This document shows positions 55,501 to 64,000 of a DNA stretch of 64,000 nt, one piece after another. The notes under the pieces are model-generated. The model was given only the letters and a program-made list of their open reading frames with translations. It was not told where the DNA came from and did no database searches. The first letter of the stretch is position 1, and the number at the start of each line of letters is the position of its first letter. A program made the position numbers and the translations under genes. Origin of the DNA: Lutjanus erythropterus (taxonomy: Eukaryota > Chordata > Actinopteri > Lutjaniformes > Lutjanidae); assembly GCA_020091685.1 (NCBI GenBank), contig CM034608.1:1075967-1139966 (forward strand), written 5' to 3'.

Positions 55501-58500
55501 TTCTTTGTCTTGTTACCTTCTTTCGTCTTGTTACGTCTTTTTGTTTACTGACATATGAAGCAACTGACTGTTTTTACACATCATTTTTGCACTTGACAGC
55601 AAAACAATGACACGGTCGGCTCAGCACAGAAATATTATTAGCAAAATGCACTCATGACTATTAGATTAAATTAAATCACATTCAGCTAAATTGTCACTGT
55701 GACAAGGAGATGGAGTTTAGTCAGATGTGCAAATAGCAGAAAATTGCAGAGAAATGTACATACAGGTATAGAGATGTATAAATATTGTGAGGGGTAGAAA
55801 TGAATATGCTAAGATACAAACAGTATGAACACAGTGAAATTAATATACTAAGATACACAGTGTGTGCAGCAGCTGCAGTAGGTAATTGTGTGAACATTTT
55901 CTTCCCATTTTACTATCAGTTTTACCTTGTGAGGCAGCTGGATTTTCAAGATCATGCATAAATCCATCTTGCCAGGCTCCAAGCTATCTGTTTGTATCTG
56001 CACCAAAAGTGGTGCAACCAATCGGTGCCCTAGGAAGGACTGCTGGAAAAAACAGTGACAGCTCAGTTTAAGCTCAACATCTGCTTCTTTTTCTGCTTCT
56101 ACAGTGGATAAGTAGGAGACGTTACATTTCTGTCTGTCTTTTAGATCATAACTCTGCACGGGGTCTGCAAATTGATCAGATGCACTCTGTTTTTTCTGCA
56201 TTTGACTTTGGCGTGTGTCAAAAATAGACTCAGTGTGTATTTGCTGCTGCTGGTGGAATCATAAACATTGTGTAGATTGTGTGGGGGATGTTGTGGGGAA
56301 AGGCAGCCATTAAAGCTGATAAAACAAGGGTGTTAACTTGAGAAATCATGCGAGCCCCAGATGTTTTTGATTAAAGTCATGTTATTTACAAAATGACACT
56401 AAACCTCCCCTAACACTGCAGGCAATACAATGAGTGAAGTTTTTAAATTCCAGCAGGGTCAGTGGATTATCTGGAGGCTGCAGCTGTTAGAATATTTTTA
56501 TATTTTATATTTGGCAGTTAGCAACCAAAGTATGGTGACTTCTCCCATCAGTAAGCTCACGCCCATGTAGTTGAAAAATATGCCGCCCTAATTATCATCA
56601 GTGATGGAGAGAGTACTGAAAATCTGTACTCAAGTACTGTTATATTACTAAAATATTACTCAATTACAAGTTAAAGTACTGGCGTTCGAAAAAAAAAAAA
56701 AAACTTAAGTAAAAGTATAAAAACCACTTTCACTTCTCAAAAAACACTATTTTTTCTATTATCAGTTGCTTTTTAACCACTGATGTTTAATATATTTTCA
56801 ATAACAGCTACTCAATCAAAGTGTTGTGTGTTTCTCCAGATTTTCAGCCAAAATGTCTCCTGCTCTGTTCTGCTCAGTGGTCACACTCACCTCTACAAGG
56901 GTTGCAAACTTTTTGCAGTTTCCTTAATCAGTAGTTCAAAATGCTAACAATCAATTAATCAATAATTTATAAAATACAAAACACCTTTGTGATATTTTCT
57001 CTCATTTTTCGTTGTTTTCTGTTTTGTCATTTGTCATTTGTTTCTTTTGTTTTTGTTTTCTCATTTCAAGTTTTAGTTTCCTTCTTCAACAAATGGCTCC
57101 ATCAGACAAAACAATGTTGAATGAGGTGCAGTTACTGATTAAATATCCATGAATAGATTTTTACTTGGTTAAATTCTCAATGCAGATTAATTGATTAGTG
57201 ATCAATCATTAACATCCACATTTTTATCGGCCTGTTTGTGATCAAATCACCTGACTGACTACAAAAATGCAGATGAAAGGTTTGGATATTCATTCAACTC
57301 GTACTCAGTACTCAATTATGATATTAAAAGTAACTACGCAGATTACATATTGTAGTACAGACTTGAAAATCTACTCATAAAAGTCCCCAAGAAAACAACT
57401 TAATTACAGTAACTTGAGTATTTGTGATAAGTTGCTTCACCCTGATTGTCATGGAAGGTGTTATCTTGAGCGCAGCCTGACACTCACACACACATCCTTG
57501 TAAATAACAGGAAGTAATCTGTTACGGCACCACAAGTTACAACCTGTAGACACAACACGTTTGTTAATTGTCTTTGGTTGTGTGTGATGAAGCAGCAGCG
57601 AGGTGACACGTTTTGTCTGTTCATCCAGGGTTGGTGCATGTGGTGGAGGAGGTGCTGCCTGAGCTGAAGGACAACATGGCTGTCTGGGTGATGGATCACA
57701 CTTCACCCTCTGAGGATGTCAGCACTTTATTAGATAAGCTGGAACACATGTCGGGAGAAACCTTAACTGACCTCCCCAAAGTTGACATCATGTCAAACTT
57801 TCTCTTCATTTTTACTTCAGGCACTACAGGTGGGTACTGCATCAGCATCAGCATCACTTACAGATGGCTAGCACCCTTACACTGCAAACGTCACATCTGA
57901 ACTACTGTAGCAGAGACATTATTGAAACAAGGGAGGAAGCCGTGTTTGGATCTGGCCATAATGAAACACAGAACGAGGGATTTTCCATCAACGTGGATAA
58001 AGGAAAATTGTGTCTAGCTAATTTAAGTGAGATATTTGTTCCATGACTGTGGCTTAAAGGAATCCCTGCTCTGTAACCATGGTAACTGATACCACTGAAC
58101 TAGCCTGCTCTGTGGCAGGTCAACTGTCAAGCTTCATTTAGCTGTGTGTTAGAGACAGTTTACACTTAGTCTTCACTTTTTGTGCTCACATCACTTCTGT
58201 CCGTGCTGAAAGGCAAGTTTAGACCTTTATGTTCTATATTTATGTTTTTATAATTTATGTTTTTACATTAGTTTCAAAGAATGTATTAATTTAAAAAAGT
58301 TAAGAAAATTATGTCTTACAAATTTTACTGTCTTCACAAGCCAACAGTAGGGCGGCACGGTGGTGCAGTGGTTAGCACTGCCGCCTCACAGCAAGAAGGT
58401 CCTGAGTTCGGCGGGGCCTTTCTGTGCGGAGTTTGCATGTTCTCCCCGTGTCTGCGTGGGTTCTCTCTGGGTTCTCCGGCTTCCTCCCACAGTCCAAAGA

Positions 58501-61500
58501 CATGCATGCTAGGTTAATTGGTGACTCTAAATTGCCCGTAGGTGTGAATGTGAGTGTGAGTGGTTGTCTGTCTCTATGTGTCAGCCCTGTGATGAACTGG
58601 TGACTTGTCCAGGGTGAACCCCGCCTCTCGCCCAGTGTCAGCTGGGATAGGCTCCAGCAGCCCGCGACCCTTACGGAATAAGTGGTTACAGAAAATGAAT
58701 GAATGAAAAGCCAACAGCAGCCTTTTATTTAAGAGCTTAACATTTCTAGTTTAAGAAAACCAAGTGCCAAAGTTGTTTTGAAGTTATTTATTCATTCACT
58801 CATTTTGTTCAAGCTGTGAAGACAATAACTTTATTTATGTAGCACCTTTTAAAAACAGAGTTTACAAAGTCCCTTGACAGACAAAATAAGAATATATAAA
58901 ATAAAGGGCTAAGAATGCAGGGACAACGTCACATGATGTCAGTTAGTCAATAGAAATTAAGATGGACTAGATAATAAGACAACATCATGTAATGTCAACA
59001 TAAATAAACACAAATAAAAAGAATAAAGGAATGAATGGTTTAAATGACAACATTACATAAAAGCAAGTCTATAAAAAATACGTTTTAAGAAGTCATTTAA
59101 AAGATGTTACTGATTCTGCAGCCTGATCTTCTCCAGCAGGCCGTTCCAAAGTCAAAGGTTCCTGATGGAGAAAACAGTCACCTTTAGATTTAAGCCTTGA
59201 CTTTGGAACAGGCAGGAGGGCCTCGTCTGAGGATCTAAGGCTGCGTACTGGCTCAGAAGAGGTTAACATTTCAGCTATGTAACTTAGACCAGACCCAGAC
59301 GGGCTTTAAAAGTGATCAGTAAATTCTTAAAATTAATTCTAAAACACACAGGGAGCCAATGGAGGGAAGCCAGGACTGTGATGTCAGAATGTGATCTTGT
59401 CTGTTAAAACTAGTGAGAAGCCTCGCTGCTGCGTTTTGAACCAGACCCAAACATTAAGTAAGTTTATATCTTCTCTAAAACAAGTTTAATGGCTTTTCGC
59501 CTTTTTGATACATAGTCCAGCTGAAGATAGACCAGAAAAGAATGCATGGGAGAAGGAGGACAACATGTAGGTAAACCTCGGGTTGGAATCAAACCCGTGT
59601 GCTGCAAGAAGAACACATACCAAGATCACATTATCTTGGCATTTATGTTGTCCTCAGGAGTTTTTTTTTGCCAGTGAAATCTTAACATTATAAGACAAGA
59701 CATTATAATTGTCATTTATCAGAAAAGTTTTTGAGCCCAACTCGAATTCTTCAGTTTTGAAAAAGTTTTACCAACTGCTGATGTTTTGTTGAGATAATTC
59801 TTACATTCTCCAAATTAAAAAAAAAAAGTTTTAATATTTTCCTGCCTGTGTCTATGGCTCAGTGCCAGTAGACAGTCCTCTTGAGTCTCCATGGCTATGG
59901 ATGCCACATCAAAAAAAAAGTCTCCAGGGAAAACAGAGAATTTAATTGATGCAGTTTGTTTTTGGCCAAAAATATCAGTCTTCATTATAAAGGTTATAGG
60001 TAATTTCTGCAGCTGATGTACCGTTCTCTTCCAGGTCTCCCTAAGGCAGCCCGTGTGGGTCATTTTAAAGCCATTGTGAGCATGTCCTTCTTTCAAATGT
60101 GTGGAGCGACATCTGATGACATCATCTACGTCACTCTTCCTCTGTACCACATGTCTGCTTCCCTGTTAGGGATTGGAGGATGCATACAGCTTGGTAAGAA
60201 CAACTGTGCTTCAATTCACACTCAGCCTGTACACAAGAAAGGTGAGCAGAGTGCGGGGCAAGCAAAGCAGAAGGACCGTCACACTAGATTTGTTGAAAAT
60301 TGCCATGAAATTAAAGGGATTGTTCACCCAAAAATGAAAACTCAGTCATTATCTATTCACCCTTGTGCCAATTGAAGGTCAGGTTTATTTTGTTGGTCCA
60401 CAAAACAGTGTTGCAGTGAATGGTGACCAGTTTTCAAAGGTAAAAAACAACAGAATAAAAACATGAAATGCCTCCATACTGCTCGTCTGGTGTAATCAAA
60501 TTTTCCTAAAGTCCCAGCATGCCATGTTGACTAAAAAATGTTGTTGACACCATGTTTTTAGACAGAATCTTCACTGTAGATCTTTAGCTTGGAGCCACAT
60601 TCACATGCACACTGTCTGAACTGGGTGTGTGTGGTGTGACAGTGTGCAAACAGCATGTTGGGACTTTAGGAGACTTGGATTATGCCAGACAAGCAGAATG
60701 GAGGCATTTTATGTTGGGTTTTTTTTCAGTTTTTTATGTTTGAAAACTGGTCACCATTCACTTCCATTGTTTGTGTGATTCTGCAACACTGTTTTCCTGT
60801 GAAACTCCAGTAGTGATTTGCAGACCATCAAAATAAACCAGACCTTCAGTCAGCATGAGGGTGAGTACATAATGACTGAATTTTCTGAACTATCCCTTTA
60901 ATATTTAATAATGCACTTCATAAGTGATTAGGATTATTTGTCTCATATATAGAAGAACACTTTGCCATGTCACTTCTCCTCCAAAGTAGTCAAATATCAC
61001 AATATTTTTGACCATATGATATTGATATCTATTGATATTGTGACAATATCTAAGAGATGAATATTGGTGCTTTCACAAAATATTAACACAATGATATTTG
61101 TGATAAATAATCATCAGTATTGTGGATATTATGACTGGGTTGTGGGTAAAGGCCAATACAGAGCAGCAACAGTCAGTCAGTGGTAAGTTTGGAGGGACAG
61201 ACATCAGACAAAGAAAGACAGCACTTATGACATATCACTACATAGCATATCTAAAATCTAAGGCCATATCTAGTCTCATATGAAATTGATATAATATTGG
61301 TATATTGCCCTACCCTTCGCCAAAGCCTGTGAAGCAGAATGAATGCTGCTGTTTTCCTATTGTGGGAATTTTAATTTTTCATGTCTGCAGTTTCTCCCTG
61401 TTTATCATTTCCCAAGAAGTTTGGAAAGAACTCTTGACAAAGAACATGTGTTTGGCCAGAACTCAGTTCTGCTTGGCTTACTGTACCAACAAAATTCTTA

Positions 61501-61814
61501 AAAATCGCTGAGTCTGGCAACAAAAAGTTCCAGCATTTAACCATCTCAAGCTGCAAACTGCTGTTTTTATTTTTCTGTTTGTGTTCACATGAAACAAAAA
61601 ATATTATGGGTTAATGAGCAGTATTGGGCAAGTTACTCAGAAAGTGTAATAAGTTACTTTTTACTTATTACTCCTGTAAGAGTAATATCATTACCATTAT
61701 TTTTTTATGTATGTATTTTTATGTATCACAAACAATCATAATGAGCAAACATAAAGTAAGCTATAATATAAATCAAACAACATAAACTAAATAACAGTGC
61801 AGTGAATGTGTGTG

Positions 61815-61887
<73 letters not shown>

Positions 61888-63512
61888 TGATGAGTGTGCA
61901 CATGTGTGCGTGTGAGTAGGTGTGCATGTCTGTAGAAGCACAGTTGTGTTCAATCAACTCCTTAAAGGGATAGTTCACCCAAAAATGAAAATTCAGTCAT
62001 TACCTACTCACCCTCATGCCAAGGAAGGTTTATTTTGTTAATCCACAAAACACTGCTGGAGTTTCACAGGAAAACAGTGTTGCAGAATCTCTCTAACAAT
62101 GGAAGTGAATGCTGACCAGTTTTCAAACGTTAAAAACAACAGGGAAAAAAAAAAAAACGTTAAATGCCTCCATGCTGCTTGTCTGGTGTAATCCAAGTCT
62201 CCTAAAGCCCCAACATGCTATTTGAATTAAAGCTTGAGATCTGTGCCCAAACCTGATGGGACCTGATGGGACCTGATGGGACCTGATGGGACCGATGAGT
62301 TTGGGTTGGATCAGGACTTATTTCTCACACATTTCACAGGCTGACATGGGGTTTGGCCTGTATTTATTTATTTATTTATTTATTTATTTATTATGTGCAT
62401 TTTTCTCCCAAGTTTAGTCATTGCCACACCCAATTCCCTTCATGTATTGTCCCTGTCACTGAAAAGTCCCACTATTTGTTGCATAGAACGAAGCTTGTTA
62501 AGAAAAATCAGTCAGGCTGTAATCAGGTTTGGGCTGAAACATACAAATGAAGGTTGGGTTTGGGTTAGTTTGTCAGCATCAGGCCTCAACGGGCTCAACT
62601 TTTCAGGCATGATTCAAGCACTAGTTTGCACACCAGTGTACAGACTAGCATGTTGGGACTTTAGGAGACTTGGATTACATTTTATGTTTTTATTCTGTTT
62701 TTTTTTTTTTACATTTGAAAACTGGTCACAATTACACTATTTTCCTGTGAAACTCCTGCAGTGTTTTGTGGACTAAAAAACTAAACCACACCTTCAGCTG
62801 GCATGAGGGTGAGGAGATAATGACTGAATTGTCATTTTTGGGTGAACTATCCCTTTAAGGGTTGTAATTGCAAAATGTCTCGCTGTTACCTCACTGTTGC
62901 ACCTTCCCCTAATAATGGGCTCATCATAATAATGTGTCATTTGTATTATCAGGCTTGAATATGAGACTGTAAACCACAATGTTCAGATTTGGTCCCTGCA
63001 GCTTCCATGGCTTTCTTTGATTGTATTTAGTTTGCTGGACATTGACCCAGAGTAAACGCAGCTCAGAGACTGGCAGCATGACAGACAAACACAGTTCCTT
63101 GGAAATCTGCCACTTCTATTCATTAATGCTGTCCAAAGCAAATGCTGGAGGAAACCATCTTGAAGACGGATATCCTTTTTACAAGCCTATAAGGAACTGT
63201 CACTTCCTCACACAGCAGAAGAAAGGGCTGAAACTAAGCAGAGGAAATTTCCCACAACAGCTTTAGCTATAAATAACTTTTAGTGACATTGTTAGACATG
63301 TAGAATCTATCAAGAATCAGAGTTTTAGCAGTATATTGTCTTACACTGCCTACTGTTCATCTGAATGTTCTCTTCTGTGGATCACAGGTGCAACATGTGT
63401 GTTAAAAAAGAAGTTTTCTGCCAGTCAGTTCTGGAAGGACTGTGTGAAACACAATGTGACTGTGGTACAGTACATCGGAGAGCTGTGTCGATACCTGGTT
63501 AACCATCCCACG
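52047..63512 (+). CDS. slc27a6: Fatty-acid transport protein 6 / acyl-CoA synthetase (5' part, 4 exons; continues off the right edge)
   Basis: FATP proteins activate long and very-long-chain fatty acids to acyl-CoA and drive their uptake at the plasma membrane or ER. Exons seen: 52047-52524, 57629-57829, 60035-60193 and 63388-63512, giving 963 nt and 321 residues of about 620. Residues about 4-20 are a hydrophobic membrane anchor ([15 protein letters not shown]). [10 protein letters not shown] and LWLGL-type FATP motifs follow. The AMP-binding motif FTSGTTGLPKAA spans the exon 2/3 junction. [15 protein letters not shown] and [10 protein letters not shown] resemble SLC27A6 more than SLC27A2. 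Start chosen as the first ATG, in line with the family N-terminus. All introns GT-AG. The acyl-binding and C-terminal halves lie outside the window. Confidence 0.92.
52626..53262. repeat. Degenerate minisatellite, left block ('TCTTGTTACATCTTTTACG')
   Basis: Dozens of imperfect units built from GTCTTGTTAC, ATCTTTTACG and TCTTTTTGTC, strongly pyrimidine-biased on the plus strand. It starts about 100 bp after slc27a6 exon 1. The same unit resumes at 55196-55546. Confidence 0.85.
53262..54985 (+). mobile_element. L1/Tx1-type LINE ORF2 remnant
   Basis: Broken frames give LALYADDPL (the YxDD box of reverse transcriptase), [27 protein letters not shown] and [14 protein letters not shown], the usual order in L1-like ORF2. 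Frameshifts and stops are frequent. It ends CCTGAAAAATGCAATAAAAA at about 54.95 kb. It has the same strand as slc27a6 and lies in its intron 1. Confidence 0.75.
55020..55195. mobile_element. hAT family end fragment
   Basis: GGGCTGGACAAACGTCAAAA, ACTCAAGTAGAAGTACAGAT and CAGAGTACAAAAGTAAAAAG are motifs of the AGTACT-rich hAT family. Confidence 0.5.
55196..55546. repeat. Degenerate minisatellite, right block
   Basis: Same units as the left block (TTGTTACATCTTT, TCTTGTTACGTC, TTTTATGTCTTG). It stops abruptly near 55.55 kb. Confidence 0.85.
56599..57444. mobile_element. hAT element with near-perfect 8-bp target duplication
   Basis: CAGTGATGGAGAGAGTACTG at the left and ...TTGCTTCACCCTG at the right. 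Flanks are ATTATCAT (56591-56598) and ATTGTCAT (57445-57452), 7 of 8 identical. It lies in slc27a6 intron 1, near exon 2. Confidence 0.7.
57629..57829 (+). CDS. slc27a6: slc27a6 coding exon 2
   Basis: Encodes [20 protein letters not shown] to [10 protein letters not shown] plus one base, holding most of the AMP-binding loop. Acceptor CATCCAG, donor ACAG|GTGGGT. Intron 1 upstream is 5.1 kb. Confidence 0.94.
58348..58707 (+). mobile_element. tRNA-like SINE copy 2 with 10-bp target duplication
   Basis: Same head and tail as the copy at 38518. AAGCCAACAG lies at 58338-58347 and 58708-58717. Relative to copy 1 it lacks the CCCCAGCTCCCTAGCTGGGG hairpin region and has an extra TTCTCTCTGGG and GTGAGTGTGA repeat. 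It lies in slc27a6 intron 2. Confidence 0.85.
58823..59480. repeat. Dispersed repeat of fish LINE-3'-UTR type
   Basis: Begins TTTATTTATGTAGCACCTTT and includes GCAGGCCGTTCCAAAGTC, AGGGAGCCAATGGAGGGAAG and GCTGCTGCGTTTTGAACCAG. All are hallmarks of a widespread fish repeat I know only as sequence; no coding frame. Confidence 0.5.
59695..60000. repeat. Dispersed repeat shared with psmb10 introns
   Basis: TTTTGAAAAAGTTTTACCAA, TATGGCTCAGTGCCAG and CTTGAGTCTCCAT match 33340-33600. It ends just before the acceptor of slc27a6 exon 3. Confidence 0.6.
60035..60193 (+). CDS. slc27a6: slc27a6 coding exon 3
   Basis: Encodes [20 protein letters not shown] to [20 protein letters not shown], then QL plus one base. 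Acceptor TTCCAG, donor CTTG|GTAAGA. Confidence 0.94.
60311..60901. mobile_element. GGGATAGTTCACCC-family foldback element, complete
   Basis: Left TTAAAGGGATTGTTCACCC and right CTGAACTATCCCTTTAA are inverse. Internal arms are typical of the family. slc27a6 intron 3. Confidence 0.8.
61807..61885. repeat. (TG)n microsatellite
   Basis: About 39 TG units with one interruption. Confidence 0.95.
61963..62858. mobile_element. GGGATAGTTCACCC-family element carrying a second insertion
   Basis: The left end (61963 on) and right end (to 62858) are inverse as in sister copies. The copy is about 300 bp longer because 62235-62640 is foreign: the 'CAGCCCAAAC' repeat in inverted orientation, with a 10-bp tandem and an (ATTT) run. 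Confidence 0.75.
62251..62290. repeat. Four perfect tandem copies of ACCTGATGGG
   Basis: A 10-bp unit repeated exactly four times inside the inserted repeat. Confidence 0.95.
63388..63512 (+). CDS. slc27a6: slc27a6 coding exon 4
   Basis: Encodes [20 protein letters not shown] to [15 protein letters not shown]. Acceptor ATCACAG, donor ACG|GTAAGA, phase 0. The next exon should begin with the equivalent of VRLAIGNG and is beyond the window. Confidence 0.94.
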
Positions 63513-63647
63513 GTAAGACTGGCAACATTTAAAACTTGAGTCATTTTCTTCTTCCTGAATTCTAGCACTCAAAGTTTAAAGACACAGTAGTGGCCCCTAG
63601 AAGCTACAGGGTCAACTGCAGCCAGTGATAACAGGATGATCGTATTA

Positions 63648-64000
63648 GATCAGGGGTCTGCAACCTTTACGATCAAAACAAAGAAAAGTCCATCTGAGCC
63701 ACAACCATTCAATTCTGTCTTTTCCCTGAAGACTTTTCTGTTTTTTGATTTGGCATCCACAGCAGCTTATGGACACTCAAGAAGACGCGTCACTGTCAAC
63801 ATTTAGAGGAAAAGGCACTGAGCCATAGACTATGACACACATTTTACTTGACAAAATGTTTTCAAGGCAAGGTACTGCAACAGATTTTTGAGTTTTGAAC
63901 CCAACTTAAACATTTGAGCTTTGAAATAAATTTTAAAGTTTTGCTGACATGTAATCTTTAGATAAGATAATTTACTTTTCTTTTTTAGATAAACCTGAAT
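63648..64000. repeat. hAT-MITE 'GGGGTCTGCAACC' family, running off the edge
   Basis: Begins GATCAGGGGTCTGCAACCTT and continues with ACTGAGCCATAGACTATG and TGAGTTTTGAACCCAACTTA, as at 33198-33712. Confidence 0.6.

Noticed and set aside
61726..61978. His-Thr repeat frames on the minus strand
   Set aside because: They are the (TG)n microsatellite read in sense.
62251..62290. CRISPR-like or regulatory array
   Set aside because: A 10-bp head-to-tail repeat without spacers, inside a dispersed element of a fish genome.

Overview
This is a stretch of animal nuclear DNA, almost certainly from a teleost fish and probably a percomorph. It is AT-rich and intron-bearing. It is packed with the short inverted-repeat elements, hAT and Tc1 transposon remnants, tRNA-like SINEs and LINE fragments typical of fish genomes. 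Four protein-coding genes can be assembled exon by exon by joining splice sites and matching known vertebrate families. There is no bacterial, CRISPR or operon-type content.

Layout. (1) About 5.2-13.7 kb, minus strand: dcp2, the mRNA-decapping Nudix hydrolase, 11 coding exons and 384 codons. The second coding intron has AT-AC ends with a textbook U12 donor and branch point, so the gene appears to need the minor spliceosome. (2) About 14-21 kb: an intergenic repeat zone with a hAT remnant, an integrase-like fragment flanked by palindromes, a Gypsy-type LTR with a broken gag-like leader and a proline-rich tract, and a LINE tail invaded by a Tc1 element that was itself invaded by a hAT element with perfect 8-bp target duplications. 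(3) About 21.5-27.4 kb, minus strand: cenpa, centromeric histone H3, four coding exons and 148 codons, with a non-coding first exon and a cell-cycle-type promoter. (4) About 28.8-35.7 kb, minus strand: a proteasome beta-2 subunit, most like the interferon-inducible PSMB10/MECL-1, eight exons and 278 codons, with an IRF/ISRE-like motif just upstream. (5) About 36-52 kb: a gene-poor stretch of microsatellites, a SINE, LTR-like and LINE fragments and a three-copy repeat. (6) 52.0 kb to the right edge, plus strand: the first four coding exons of slc27a6, a fatty-acid transport / very-long-chain acyl-CoA synthetase protein. Its introns hold a split minisatellite, an L1-like LINE remnant, hAT remnants, a SINE and several foldback elements.

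The genes serve unrelated jobs (mRNA decay, centromere identity, antigen processing, lipid activation) and are not a functional cluster. From general knowledge, human DCP2 and SLC27A6 both lie on 5q, so those two may mark an old linkage, while cenpa and the beta-2 proteasome gene lie elsewhere in human.

No wholly new system is evident. The observations most worth following are the AT-AC intron in dcp2, the candidate poison donor in cenpa, the interferon motif at the proteasome gene, the nested transposons, and the minisatellite in slc27a6 intron 1 that is split by mobile DNA.
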